Source of the DNA: Ruminococcus flavefaciens
Lineage (GTDB): Bacteria; Bacillota; Clostridia; Oscillospirales; Ruminococcaceae
Assembly (NCBI GenBank): GCA_902777125.1
Contig: CACYSQ010000006.1
Coordinates: 124,001-188,000 of the forward strand
DNA length: 64,000 bases
Direction: 5' to 3'
In this document: piece after piece, positions 45,936 through 55,235 of the stretch
Layout: each line of letters starts with the position of its first letter
Position numbering within the stretch: the first letter of the stretch is position 1
Position numbers and translations under genes: made by a program
Notes under the pieces: model-generated
Seen by the model: the letters and a program-made list of their open reading frames with translations, nothing else
Databases searched by the model: none
What the model was told of the DNA's origin: nothing

Positions 45936-47323
45936 TTGCCTGTCTCCTTATCGTTTTCTTTCATGGCTTCTCCGAGAAGAATGCCCTCGCCCGTCTGAGC
46001 GTTGGTCTTTCCGGGGGCTATCATAGTTTTGAGAGTCATGAGGATTATCTGTATATCCATGAGTATCGAGTAATTCTCGATGTACATGAGATCCATTTTC
46101 AGCTTGTCGTAGGGCGAGGTGTCGTAAACGCCGTTCACCTGTGCATAGCCTGTGAGACCCGCCTTTACCTTGAGACGGTACTCAAATTCCGGCATCTGCT
46201 TCTTGTATTCCTCGGTGAGCTCGGGACGCTCGGGACGCGGTCCGACAAGGGACATATCGCCTTTGAGGATATTGAAGAGCTGCGGGAGCTCGTCTATGCG
46301 GAATTTTCTCAGCACCTTGCCGACGGGAGTAATGCGGTCGTCCTCGTCGGCGGCAAGTCTGGGCTTGCCGTCCTTTTCAGCATCGACTATCATGCTGCGG
46401 AACTTGTAGACGTAGAACTCCTTGTGGTCGATAGTGAGACGCTTCTGCTTGTAGAGAACCGGTCCGCGGTCGCAGAGCTTCACCGCGATGGCGGATATCA
46501 GCATCACCGGGAGTGCCGGGACAAGCACGATAAGCGTGAATATAAGGTCGAATGCACGTTTCACGAGCCTCTGCTCATAGTCGAGGCCGTAATTCCTGCA
46601 AAGCAGGAGAGGTGTGTCGAAAAGGCGGATATCGTCAGCACCTCTTACTATAATATCGGAAATCTTCGGCGCGATATACGCACGAATTGAATTTTCAAAG
46701 CAGAATTTGAGATAATCGTTGCGGAGTCCGGCAGGGATATCGCAGATGATGACGCCCTCATAGCGGAGGAGCTGCTCCTTGATGAATTCGGGGTCCTCAT
46801 TGATGCTGACGGATTCGCATATCATGTATTTATCGACACGCTGGCTCATTTTAAGGACGAGCGAGGCAGCCTGACCGCTTCCGTAGAGGATAACGAGCTT
46901 TCGCGGAGGATATATCAGGAAGTATATCTTTCCGGTGGTGAAAGTCCATAGCGTAATGAAAATGAAGTCCGCGAGGGTCATAAGGGCTATCGGGGTAACG
47001 CTCATGAAATGTCTGCCGATGAGGCTGACCACGAAATACGCGACGACGTTCACACAAATCATGGATATGACCTGCGAATAGAGCATATCGGTCTTTTTGA
47101 GGTAGCCGACCTTGAAGCCGCCGTAGGCCTTGAAGAAAAGGGCAGTCAGGAGGCAGTATATGCCGATGAGCACCCAGTTACCGCGTCGGTAGTAGGGCTC
47201 GATGATAGAGCCGCTGTAGTAATTGTACCACACAAAGGCGAACATACCGGTGAGCGCTCCGAGGAGGAGCATCGCCGCACCAAAGGTGATAAAGCGTTTG
47301 TATAAGTCTCTTTTACTGTTCAT
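45932..47323 (-). CDS. Undecaprenyl-phosphate sugar phosphotransferase (WbaP/CpsE-like)
   Basis: This 463-residue protein has four N-terminal membrane segments (within residues 12-135), a CoA-binding-like middle part, a reentrant hydrophobic helix (about 255-285), and the catalytic domain with KFRSM, DELPQLFNILKGDMSLVGPRPE and AGLTGYAQVNG. It puts the first sugar phosphate on the lipid carrier for surface polysaccharide assembly. It is the first gene of the cluster: sugar transfer, manC, gmd, two glycosyltransferases, rmd. A flippase and polymerase are not in the window. Confidence 0.93.
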   Translation of the reverse strand: MNSKRDLYKRFITFGAAMLLLGALTGMFAFVWYNYYSGSIIEPYYRRGNWVLIGIYCLLTALFFKAYGGFKVGYLKKTDMLYSQVISMICVNVVAYFVVSLIGRHFMSVTPIALMTLADFIFITLWTFTTGKIYFLIYPPRKLVILYGSGQAASLVLKMSQRVDKYMICESVSINEDPEFIKEQLLRYEGVIICDIPAGLRNDYLKFCFENSIRAYIAPKISDIIVRGADDIRLFDTPLLLCRNYGLDYEQRLVKRAFDLIFTLIVLVPALPVMLISAIAVKLCDRGPVLYKQKRLTIDHKEFYVYKFRSMIVDAEKDGKPRLAADEDDRITPVGKVLRKFRIDELPQLFNILKGDMSLVGPRPERPELTEEYKKQMPEFEYRLKVKAGLTGYAQVNGVYDTSPYDKLKMDLMYIENYSILMDIQIILMTLKTMIAPGKTNAQTGEGILLGEAMKENDKETGK

Positions 47324-47523
47324 ATCTTTTCCCGGGAGGAGGGTGAAGTCCTCTGCGGGTCTCCTTTTTCTGTATATGAGGAAGTCCTGAAAAGGCGTAT
47401 TTTCCGGCGGAAGATACGTCTCCGCAAACTAACTCAGAATAATTATACCAAATTCCGGAGCATATGTCAAGGAAACGGACGCAGTTTTCAACATATTTTA
47501 ATTTCGGAATTGAAAACTAAGAC

Positions 47524-47603
47524 TGTAGGGAACGGCGTCCCCGGCGTCCCATGCCTTACGGTGAGTCCTTCCTAAGAAACGTAGGGGCGGATATTATCCG
47601 CCC
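47524..47603. repeat. Two GTAG-foot palindromes in the gap upstream of the polysaccharide cluster
   Basis: The gap 47324-47687 holds no gene. GTAG at 47524-47527 leads an imperfect GC-rich hairpin (to about 47550). GTAG at 47581-47584 leads GGGCGGATATTATCCGCCC, identical to the unit at 31895. The rest is AT-rich and may hold the promoter of the cluster near 47430-47520. Confidence 0.8.
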
Positions 47604-47687
47604 GCGTATCAACGAACTCGATGCCGTTCTCTACATCATGTTCCCGGTGATTTATCCATAATTTGGCGGGCTGCAAATTCTGACAAA

Positions 47688-47714
47688 GAAAAAATCCCGG
47701 CAGCTCTGCCGGGA
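47688..47714 (-). terminator. Terminator of the SleB-like hydrolase gene
   Basis: On the minus strand TCCCGGCAG-AG-CTGCCGGGA is followed by TTTTTTC. Confidence 0.9.
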
Positions 47715-47762
47715 CTCTCTTTATCTGTTAGCATTTTTTCAGTTTACCGGACAGTGCTCCGA

Positions 47763-48638
47763 TCAACTGAAATGGTTCTGGTAGCCATCGCCCCAGAAGT
47801 AGAAGTAGCCGTGATTGAACTGGCTGGGATCGCTGAAGTAAAGTCTTACAGCGTTCTTGACGGACTCGGTGCAGTAGGGCACATAAGTACCGTTGAAAGC
47901 GTAGCTCGGTGCTCCTGTGAACTGATAGGGCTGCGAAAGAACAGCGGTTATCGTATTCGGGAACAGGGGGCTGTAAACGCGGTTCATGATGACCTCAACG
48001 ACCTTAGCTTTGTCGTACTCAGTTATCCATGAGCAGCCTGCTTCGTGTGCGACCACGTTGCAGAGGATAACGAACTCGCTGTCTGTTATCGGGAGTGAAC
48101 TCTTGACAGTCGTTGTGACCGGAGCTGTCGTGGTAACAGAAGTTGTCGTTGTCGCGGAAGTCGTTGTGGTGGTAGTAGTTGTGGTCTCTGACGTCGTAGT
48201 AGTTGTAGTCTCCTCAGACGTCGTAGTCACAGGGATTGTAGTAGTTGCAGTCGTGGTGGAAGCAGCATCGAGTCTAACGCCGTAGTAAACGTTGAGCTCC
48301 TTGCTGATCTTCTCCTCGAGGACTAATTCCTCCTCCTCAGACTTAGCAGCAGCCGATGTGACCGGTGCCGCCGCAGCCTTTGTTGTCGGTGCAGCAGTAG
48401 TTGTTGTAACAGTAATATTCTTAGTAGTTTTGGGTGCGGTTGTAACGATTGCGGTTGTTGTTGTGCTAACAGAAGTTTCATTTGCAGCAACAGTCGACTC
48501 AGTGCTTGCGGGCTCTGCGATTTCCACGTTATTACCTGAAGTCATTTGGGGTGTCGATTTGTAAGCGATACCCAACCCGCCGAACAGACAAACAGCAACA
48601 GCGCCGAGGACAGTCACTACGTTTTTGGCTTCTCTCAT
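47763..48638 (-). CDS. SleB-like cell wall hydrolase with Thr-rich linker
   Basis: The ATG behind AAAGGATG at 48638 gives 291 residues. There is an N-terminal membrane anchor or signal (about 8-26), then about 160 residues extremely rich in Thr with Val/Ser/Ala, and a C-terminal Hydrolase_2 domain (about 190-291) beginning LCNVVAHEAGCSW with EVIMNRVYSP. SleB-type enzymes cleave peptidoglycan as lytic transglycosylases. The linker probably spans the wall and may be glycosylated. It is monocistronic. Confidence 0.85.
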   Translation of the reverse strand: MREAKNVVTVLGAVAVCLFGGLGIAYKSTPQMTSGNNVEIAEPASTESTVAANETSVSTTTTAIVTTAPKTTKNITVTTTTAAPTTKAAAAPVTSAAAKSEEEELVLEEKISKELNVYYGVRLDAASTTTATTTIPVTTTSEETTTTTTSETTTTTTTTTSATTTTSVTTTAPVTTTVKSSLPITDSEFVILCNVVAHEAGCSWITEYDKAKVVEVIMNRVYSPLFPNTITAVLSQPYQFTGAPSYAFNGTYVPYCTESVKNAVRLYFSDPSQFNHGYFYFWGDGYQNHFS

Positions 48639-49261
48639 CAACTCATCCTTTCGTATAGAATAAATGTTTTTTTTGGCTCTCTTTTTCTGAACCGTGCTAA
48701 TGATACCATATTTAGCTGGAAATGGCAATAGTTTTGAAGATTTTTCCATTTTGCCACCAAAAATGATTGATGAAAACCGGGACATTAGTGTAAAACAGCA
48801 CATATTATATGTACAAACTGTGTCCTAATTGTTAATTCAATATTAAGCCGACAAAATAAATAACGGTTAAAAATTACAAAATCGTAACAAAATCTACAGT
48901 TTCATTAAAACTCTCGGTATAATTTGAGCCTTTTCAGGCAGGCATTTATGGCTGACTTTTCAGAAAAAAAGTCTCCGGAAAACTATTTTTCTGACCTTTC
49001 AGGTGTTTTACCTCCCTGTAAAATATTATTCAGAAGCGCTTCAAAAAATGACAATGCGGTTAAATTTTATCCTGACAGGCATATTCATTTTTTCGTCAAA
49101 ATGCCCACCGCAATAAATGGTCAGTGACATAAAAAACAGGTCCGGATAAAAGTCGGCAGGCGTCGGAACGGCGTCCCTGCATATCTTGCGTAACATCAAA
49201 TCTGTAGGGGCTGATGCCCACATCAGCCCCCTTTTTTAATTGAATATGACTTCTCCAGAAA
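48639..49261. other. AT-rich intergenic region with a GTAG palindrome
   Basis: No convincing gene is seen in these 620 bp; a 67-codon + strand frame at 48924-49127 has no ribosome site. There is a TATAAT at about 48920-48925 (+ strand) and poly-T tracts near the hydrolase gene. A GTAG (49204-49207) with hairpin GGGCTGATG-CCCA-CATCAGCCC lies at its end, followed by a T-run, so it could also work as a + strand terminator. Confidence 0.6.
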
Positions 49262-49296
49262 ATAAAACGGCAGAACCGAGGTTCTGCCGTTATTTT
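49262..49296. terminator. Bidirectional terminator; ends glyQS on the minus strand
   Basis: AACGGCAGAAC-CGAG-GTTCTGCCGTT has A-rich and T-rich flanks on the two sides, just after the glyQS stop. Confidence 0.88.
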
Positions 49297-49314
49297 TATG
49301 ATGTGACCCTGTTA

Positions 49315-50721
49315 TCAGAGCTGGATCTTTGCCTCGATGAAAGCAATGAGGTCGTCTATTGCGACTCTTTCCTGCTGCATGGTATCGCGGTCACGGACAG
49401 TCACGCAGTTATCCTTTTCGAGGGTATCGAAGTCGTAGGTGATGCAGAAGGGGGTACCGATCTCGTCCTGACGGCGGTATCTCTTACCGATAGTACCGGC
49501 CTCGTCGAAGTCCACCATGAACCTCTTGGAGAGCATATCGTAAACCTCCTCAGCCTTGGGGGAAAGCTTCTTCACGAGGGGCAGAACAGCGCACTTATAG
49601 GGAGCGAGAGCCGGGTGGAAGTGCATAACTGTGCGGACCTCCTTCTTCTCCTTGCCGTCCTTGTCAGTAGAAACGAGCTCCTCCTCGTCGTAAGCCTCGG
49701 TAACAACGGAGAGGAACAGTCTCTCAACGCCGAGCGAGGGCTCGATAACGTAGGGAATGTACTTCTCGTTTGTCTCGGGATCGAAGTATTCGAGTGATTT
49801 TCCGCTGGTCTTGATGTGCTGGGTGAGGTCGTAGTCGGTTCTGTCGGCAACGCCCCAGAGCTCGCCCCAGCCGAACGGGAAGAGGTACTCGAAGTCTGTG
49901 GTAGCCTTTGAGTAGAAGCAGAGCTCCTCCTGATCGTGGTCACGGAGACGGAGGTTTTCCTCCTTGAGACCGAGTGTGAGGAGGAAGTTCTTGCAGTAGC
50001 TTCTCCAGTAGTCGAACCACTCGAGGTCTGTGCCGGGCTTGCAGAAGAATTCGAGCTCCATCTGCTCGAACTCACGAACGCGGAAGATGAAGTTTCCGGG
50101 AGTTATCTCGTTACGGAAGGACTTGCCCACCTGAGCAACGCCGAAGGGTACCTTTTTGCGGGTAGTTCTCTGGATATTTGCGAAGTTTACGAAGATGCCC
50201 TGTGCGGTCTCGGGACGGAGATAGAGCTCGGACTTGCTGTCCTCAGTAACGCCCTGGAATGTCTTGAACATGAGGTTGAACTGGCGGATATCGGTGAAAT
50301 TGTGCTTGCCGCAGTTCGGACAGGGGATATTTTTCTCCTTGATATAGTCCATCATCTTCTCGTTTGACCAGCCGGCAACGTTAGTACCGTCGAAGTCCTC
50401 GATGAGGTTGTCGGCACGGTGACGGGTCTTGCACTCCTTGCAGTCCATGAGAGGGTCGGAGAAGCCGCCGATATGACCGGAAGCGACCCAAGTCTGGGGA
50501 TTCATGAGGATAGCGGAATCAAGACCGACGTTGTACTTGTTTTCCTGAACGAATTTCTTGAGCCAAGCCTTCTTGATGTTGTTTTTGAGCTCAACACCGA
50601 GAGGACCGTAGTCCCATGTATTAGCGAGACCTCCGTAGATCTCAGAGCCGGGGTAAACAAAGCCCTTAGATTTGCAGAGATCAACGATCTTATCCATTAC
50701 CTTTTCACTGTTTTTCAGCAT
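49315..50721 (-). CDS. glyQS: Glycyl-tRNA synthetase (homodimeric class II type)
   Basis: This 468-residue enzyme charges tRNA-Gly. It begins with the GlyRS block [25 protein letters not shown] and has class II motifs (motif 2 [25 protein letters not shown]; motif 3 [10 protein letters not shown]). It is the single-chain eukaryote/Gram-positive type, not the alpha2-beta2 form. The leader is only about 40 bases, so no T-box is present. Confidence 0.97.
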   Translation of the reverse strand: MLKNSEKVMDKIVDLCKSKGFVYPGSEIYGGLANTWDYGPLGVELKNNIKKAWLKKFVQENKYNVGLDSAILMNPQTWVASGHIGGFSDPLMDCKECKTRHRADNLIEDFDGTNVAGWSNEKMMDYIKEKNIPCPNCGKHNFTDIRQFNLMFKTFQGVTEDSKSELYLRPETAQGIFVNFANIQRTTRKKVPFGVAQVGKSFRNEITPGNFIFRVREFEQMELEFFCKPGTDLEWFDYWRSYCKNFLLTLGLKEENLRLRDHDQEELCFYSKATTDFEYLFPFGWGELWGVADRTDYDLTQHIKTSGKSLEYFDPETNEKYIPYVIEPSLGVERLFLSVVTEAYDEEELVSTDKDGKEKKEVRTVMHFHPALAPYKCAVLPLVKKLSPKAEEVYDMLSKRFMVDFDEAGTIGKRYRRQDEIGTPFCITYDFDTLEKDNCVTVRDRDTMQQERVAIDDLIAFIEAKIQL

Positions 50722-50768
50722 AAATAGACCTCATTTCTGATTATTTCCGGAATATCCGTATCTATTAT

Positions 50769-50797
50769 ATTGTAAGACAAAATCTCCGGATTGTCAA
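50769..50797 (-). promoter_or_regulatory. glyQS promoter
   Basis: On the minus strand TTGACA (50797-50792), 17 bp and TACAAT (50774-50769). The rest of the gap up to 51023 holds a GGGG...CCCC hairpin and a TATTATAATAG stretch, but no gene. Confidence 0.85.
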
Positions 50798-51023
50798 GTA
50801 GTTACACGACATAACTTGGGGCACAGATCCCCGGACCTGCATTTGAGCGCGTATGCAGAAAGAGTGCCGGCTGTCTTTTGTTCAAAAATCATACCGGATA
50901 CGAGCCTCCCTATATTATAATAGTATACCTCCGGAACGGCTTATGACGAGAGGATATAATGCACTATAGCGCGTGGTTTCAAGAGGTAAAAACTGTTAAA
51001 AACGCCGAAAATGTATAAATCCC

Positions 51024-51083
51024 TTGACAAAGTGCCATAATAGTGATAAATTATAGTTAGCACTCAGAGAGTTAGAGTGCTAA
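51024..51083 (+). promoter_or_regulatory. Promoter with CIRCE operator of the hrcA operon
   Basis: TTGACA (51024-51029) and a -10-like TAAATT 17 bp later are followed by a perfect CIRCE: TTAGCACTC (51057-51065), 9-bp spacer, GAGTGCTAA (51075-51083). HrcA binds CIRCE and represses the operon until heat stress titrates GroEL. The site lies over the expected transcription start. Confidence 0.97.
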
Positions 51084-51129
51084 CACTCAGCAGCTTAAAG
51101 TGCTTGCTCCAGAGAAAGGTGGGAACGCC

Positions 51130-52182
51130 ATGGACGACAGGAAGCTGAAAATACTCGCCGCCGTTGTCGATGAGTACGTCAGAACAGGCGAACCGGTCGG
51201 CTCAAAGGCGATCTCCAAGCTCGAAAATATAAATGTCTCGTCCGCTACTATCAGGAACGATATGGCTGCCCTCGAACAGATGGGCTACCTCGAACAGCCC
51301 CATACCTCAGCCGGAAGGATTCCTACCTTCGCCGGCTACAGGCTGTATATCGACGAGCTGATGACTCCCCCTGACCTCCCGGACGAGGAAAAATCCCGGC
51401 TCGACGAAATGCTCGGCGGAAAGGATACCCCCGAGGAACTGCTCGTTCAGAACGTTGCCGCTGCCCTCACTGAGATAACCCAGTGCGCCGCGGTAGTAAC
51501 AAACGCAGTCCCGAGATTTTCAGTCATCTCGAAGGTCGAGGTCATACCGACAGGAAAAAGACTCTACGTCATTCTCCTGATAACCTCGAACGGAAGCATC
51601 AAAAACAAGGCTTGCAGGCTTGAATTTGACCTCAGCCACGAACAGCTCGACTTCTTCACGAGGTATGTCGAGGAAAACCTCAGCGGTGTTTCCGTTGATG
51701 AGCTCTCCGACGATATGTTCGACAAAATGGTCGCGGCAGTGAGCGCCTATATGGTATCGCTCTCACCGCTCGTCAAGGGCATCTGTGAGCTCTCCGAGGA
51801 CCTCCGCCAGCAGGAATTGACGATAAGCGGCGGCGAAAAGCTGCTCTCCTGCGAGGACCTCGATAAAATGGAGGTCGTCCGTTTCATCGAGCACAAGCAC
51901 GAACTCTCAGAACTGCTCGAAGGCACATTCAGCGGAATACAGGTCAAATTCGGTTCGGAAAGCGAAAGCTTTGCGATAGGCAATTCGAGCCTGATAGTCT
52001 CCAAGTACCGCAAGGACGGCAAGGAGGCGGGCTCTCTCGGAGTTATCGGTCCGATGAGAATTGACTATAAAAAGATAATCCCCTACGTCGATTATCTGAC
52101 AAAGAAGATATCGTATCTCATGTCAGAGGGCGAAGGCGACATAATTTCCGGCAAAGTCGATGACCTCGACCCTAAGCCGTAG
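51130..52182 (+). CDS. hrcA: Heat-inducible transcription repressor HrcA
   Basis: The ATG at 51130, after AAGGTGGG, gives 350 residues; a longer frame has no ribosome site. The winged-helix N-terminus reads RKLKILAAVVDEYVRTGEPVGSKAI and SSATIRNDMAALE; the C-terminal HrcA domain is complete. It represses its own operon through the CIRCE site. grpE follows 16 bp downstream. Confidence 0.97.
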   Translation: MDDRKLKILAAVVDEYVRTGEPVGSKAISKLENINVSSATIRNDMAALEQMGYLEQPHTSAGRIPTFAGYRLYIDELMTPPDLPDEEKSRLDEMLGGKDTPEELLVQNVAAALTEITQCAAVVTNAVPRFSVISKVEVIPTGKRLYVILLITSNGSIKNKACRLEFDLSHEQLDFFTRYVEENLSGVSVDELSDDMFDKMVAAVSAYMVSLSPLVKGICELSEDLRQQELTISGGEKLLSCEDLDKMEVVRFIEHKHELSELLEGTFSGIQVKFGSESESFAIGNSSLIVSKYRKDGKEAGSLGVIGPMRIDYKKIIPYVDYLTKKISYLMSEGEGDIISGKVDDLDPKP

Positions 52183-52198
52183 GAAAGGAGAATGACAG

Positions 52199-52807
52199 AT
52201 GGAAGATAATATCCCGAATGAGGAGCTTGATGAAACTGCGGAAAATATAGAATCCGTGGATATCGACAGCGACCTCATCGAAAAGGCTCTTGAGGCTGAG
52301 GCTTCCACCGATGAGGACGACGAGGTCAGCGAGTATAACGATACCGCTACCAAGTTCGCAGAGCTCGAAGAGCAGGTGGAAAAGCTCGAAGCTCAGAACG
52401 AGGAGTGGAGCGACAAGTTCACACGCCTCTACGCCGAATACGACAACTACCGCAAGCGTACTGCAAAGGAAAAGACAGAGACCTATCAGAACGCCTCGGT
52501 CAAGTGCATCGAGGACCTTCTCCCCGTTGTTGACAGCTTTGAAAGAGCTCTCGGGGCGGAATGTGCCGATGAGAATTTCAAGAACGGTATGCAGATGATC
52601 TTCGGACAGCTGAAGGGCTTCCTCGATAAGATGAACGTCTCCGAGATAGAAGCGCTCGGTGCGGAGTTCGACCCGAATTTCCACAACGCGATACAGCAGC
52701 AGGAGGGTACGGATTACGCCGAAAACCATGTGTGTGCTGTGTTCCAGAAGGGCTATATGCTGGGCGATAAGCTCATCAGACCCGCTATGGTGGCAGTTGC
52801 AGTTTAG
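52199..52807 (+). CDS. grpE: Nucleotide exchange factor GrpE
   Basis: This 202-residue protein has an acidic N-terminus (1-55), a long coiled-coil (about 60-115, KFAELEEQVEKLEAQNEEW) and the C-terminal beta domain with PNFHNAIQQQEG and LIRPAMVAV. It releases ADP from DnaK. An AATTGAGAAT-type element separates it from dnaK. Confidence 0.97.
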   Translation: MEDNIPNEELDETAENIESVDIDSDLIEKALEAEASTDEDDEVSEYNDTATKFAELEEQVEKLEAQNEEWSDKFTRLYAEYDNYRKRTAKEKTETYQNASVKCIEDLLPVVDSFERALGAECADENFKNGMQMIFGQLKGFLDKMNVSEIEALGAEFDPNFHNAIQQQEGTDYAENHVCAVFQKGYMLGDKLIRPAMVAVAV

Positions 52808-52822
52808 CGCGAGGCGCCAAAC

Positions 52823-52940
52823 AATTGAGAATGTAGAATGTAGAATTGAGAATTAAGGTGTCTGCCTGACGGCAGACAGAGCTTAAATAATATCGCCGTA
52901 AGGCGATACCGCCATTCTCAGTTCTCAATTTTCAATTCTT
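52823..52940. repeat. AATTGAGAAT-bounded palindromic element, copy 2, between grpE and dnaK
   Basis: AATTGAGAATGTAGAATG on the left and ATTCTCAGTTCTCAATTTTC on the right flank two hairpins, GTCTGCC-TGAC-GGCAGAC and ATCGCC-GTAA-GGCGAT. It is a non-autonomous element by its structure; no transposase is near. Confidence 0.8.
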
Positions 52941-52988
52941 CACAAGTCAGTAATACAAATAATATAAAGATTTCAGGAGGAAATAATT

Positions 52989-54842
52989 ATGAGCAAGATT
53001 ATAGGTATCGACCTTGGTACAACCAACTCCTGCGTAGCCGTTATGGAAGGCGGCAACGCTGTAGTAATCCCCAACAGCGAGGGTGCAAGAACCACTCCGT
53101 CTGTTGTAGCTTTCACAAATAACGGTGAGCGTCTCGTAGGTCAGGTGGCTAAGAGACAGGCTATCACCAACCACGACAGGACCGTTTCCTCGATCAAGAG
53201 ACACATGGGCTCTGATTACAAGGTAAACATCGACGGCAAGAACTACACTCCTCAGGAGATCTCCGCTATGATTCTCCAGAAGCTCAAGGCTGACGCTGAG
53301 GCTTACCTCGGTGAGCCCGTAACTGAGGCTGTTATCACTGTTCCTGCTTACTTCACAGACTCTCAGAGACAGGCTACTAAGGACGCAGGTCAGATCGCAG
53401 GTCTCACAGTTAAGCGTATCATCAACGAGCCTACCGCAGCCGCTCTCTCCTACGGCATCGACAAGGAAGAGGAACAGACCGTTATGGTTTACGACCTCGG
53501 CGGCGGTACATTCGATGTATCTATCATCGAAATGGGTGAGGACGTTCAGCAGGTTCTCGCTACAGCCGGTAACAACCGTCTCGGCGGCGACGACTTCGAC
53601 CAGCGTATCATCAACTGGATAGTTGAGGAGTTCAAGAAGGCTGAGGGCATCGACCTTTCACAGGACAAGATGGCTGCTCAGAGACTCAAGGACGCTGCTG
53701 AAAAGTCCAAGATAGAGCTCTCCTCGACAACTACTTCCAATATCAATATCCCGTTCATCACTGTTGATGCAAACGGCACTCCGAAGCACCTCGACCTCAC
53801 TCTCACACAGGCTAAGTTCAATGAGCTCACAGCCGACCTCGTAGAGTCCACAATGGGACCTGTACGTCAGGCTCTCAGCGACAGCGGACTCAATATCTCC
53901 GAGATCAGCAAGGTGCTCATGGTCGGCGGTTCTTCAAGAATACCCGCTGTTCAGGAGGCTGTAAAGAAGCTCATCGGCAAGGATCCCTTCAAGGGCATCA
54001 ACCCTGATGAGTGCGTAGCTCTCGGTGCTGCATACCAGGGCGGCGTTCTCGGCGGCGACGTCAAGAACGGTCTGCTTCTCCTTGATGTAACTCCGCTTTC
54101 ACTCGGTATCGAGACAGCAGGCGGCGTATGCACAAAAATGATCGAGAGAAACACAACTATCCCGACAAAGAAGTCTCAGGTATTCTCCACCTACTCCGAC
54201 AATCAGCCTGCCGTTGATATCAACGTCCTCCAGGGTGAGCGTGAGTTCGCAAGAGACAACAAGCAGCTCGGTACATTCCGTCTCGACGGCATCGCTCCCG
54301 CTCCGAGAGGAGTCCCTCAGATCGAGGTAACATTCGATATCGACCAGAACGGTATCGTTCATGTTTCCGCTAAGGACCTCGGCACAGGCAAGGAGCAGAA
54401 CATCACTATCACTTCTTCCACAAATATGTCCAAGGAAGACATCGAGAAGGCTGTCAAGGAGGCAGAGCAGTACGCTGCCGAGGATAAGAAGCGCCGTGAG
54501 GCTGTTGACAACAAGAACGAGGCTGAGAACCTTGTATTCCAGTGCGAGAAGGCTCTCACAGACTTCGGCGACAAGGTTTCCGCTGACGAAAAGGCTAATA
54601 TCGAGGCTAAGTGTACAGCTCTCAAGTCCGCTATCGCAGCCGACAACAACGACGAGATCAGCAAGCTCAAGGAGGAGCTCCAGAAGGCGTTCTACGACCT
54701 CTCTGCCAAGATCTACCAGCAGGCTAATCCCAACGGCGGCGGCATTGATCCTTCACAGTTCGCTAATATGGGCGGAGCTGCTGCACAGGACAGCGGCAAT
54801 AACGACGACGGAGTAGTTGACGCAGACTTCACCGAGGTCTGA
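52989..54842 (+). CDS. dnaK: Chaperone DnaK (Hsp70)
   Basis: This 617-residue Hsp70 has [26 protein letters not shown] and [11 protein letters not shown] in the ATPase half, then the substrate domain from about residue 385. It starts after AGGAGG. The usual C-terminal Gly-rich tail ends in an acidic VDADFTEV. Codon use is strongly biased, as expected for an abundant protein. Confidence 0.98.
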   Translation: MSKIIGIDLGTTNSCVAVMEGGNAVVIPNSEGARTTPSVVAFTNNGERLVGQVAKRQAITNHDRTVSSIKRHMGSDYKVNIDGKNYTPQEISAMILQKLKADAEAYLGEPVTEAVITVPAYFTDSQRQATKDAGQIAGLTVKRIINEPTAAALSYGIDKEEEQTVMVYDLGGGTFDVSIIEMGEDVQQVLATAGNNRLGGDDFDQRIINWIVEEFKKAEGIDLSQDKMAAQRLKDAAEKSKIELSSTTTSNINIPFITVDANGTPKHLDLTLTQAKFNELTADLVESTMGPVRQALSDSGLNISEISKVLMVGGSSRIPAVQEAVKKLIGKDPFKGINPDECVALGAAYQGGVLGGDVKNGLLLLDVTPLSLGIETAGGVCTKMIERNTTIPTKKSQVFSTYSDNQPAVDINVLQGEREFARDNKQLGTFRLDGIAPAPRGVPQIEVTFDIDQNGIVHVSAKDLGTGKEQNITITSSTNMSKEDIEKAVKEAEQYAAEDKKRREAVDNKNEAENLVFQCEKALTDFGDKVSADEKANIEAKCTALKSAIAADNNDEISKLKEELQKAFYDLSAKIYQQANPNGGGIDPSQFANMGGAAAQDSGNNDDGVVDADFTEV

Positions 54843-54845
54843 TAA

Positions 54846-55010
54846 ATGAGCCGCGATACTAAAAAGAAGCTGTTCACTGTCATAGTCATAGCACTGCTTG
54901 CTGTGGCAGTATGGTACGGTCTGAAATGGTTCGGTGTGACGTCCGGAGACAATTCGGATAACACCGGACACCAGCAGTACGAGCAGCAGGTAGGCGATAC
55001 AGCAAAATAA
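54846..55010 (+). CDS. 54-residue single-pass membrane protein between dnaK and dnaJ
   Basis: ATG at 54846 lies three bases after the dnaK stop, with GAGGT seven bases upstream. The product has a basic start (SRDTKKK), one hydrophobic helix (about residues 9-28, ending in a Trp-Tyr pair), and a polar tail rich in Gln, Asp and Gly. Translational coupling to dnaK and the clear start suggest a real gene. No known family. Confidence 0.68.
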   Translation: MSRDTKKKLFTVIVIALLAVAVWYGLKWFGVTSGDNSDNTGHQQYEQQVGDTAK

Positions 55011-55014
55011 AATT

Positions 55015-55042
55015 TTTAGGGCGAAACTTGTTTCGCCCTAAA
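55015..55042 (+). terminator. Hairpin after the 54-aa gene
   Basis: TTTAGGGCGAAAC-TT-GTTTCGCCCTAAA is a perfect stem with T's in front of it but only a short T-run later, so it may be a partial terminator or a processing site between dnaK and dnaJ. Confidence 0.6.
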
Positions 55043-55096
55043 GGTGTATCTTTTAGAAATTTGAGATTAGAGGTTGGAAAAGCCCTTTCGGATATA

Positions 55097-55193
55097 CTGC
55101 CGTGTGCGAACGAAGACTTCCGTTTTGCAGATAGCAAGCGAGCTTGCGAGCGGCATCGTGGAAGGGCGCGGCACCTCGCCGCTCCGCCCCTAC
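55097..55193. repeat. Diverged recR-type terminator unit plus inverted GTAG-foot palindrome
   Basis: CTGCCGTGTGCGA ... GCGAGCTTGCGAGCGGCA (55097-55154) is related to the four units downstream of recR. Next to it an imperfect GGGCG...CGCCC hairpin ends with CTAC at 55190-55193. Both lie just before dnaJ. Confidence 0.7.
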
Positions 55194-55235
55194 AACATCT
55201 TCATTGCCCGCAGCAATGAAAGAACGGAGAAAAAT

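Noticed and set aside
48924-49127. 67-codon frame in the AT-rich gap
   Set aside because: No ribosome site, no recognisable domain, and a non-ATG start.
50722-50800. T-box before glyQS
   Set aside because: The promoter is only about 45 bp from the start codon, too short for a T-box leader.
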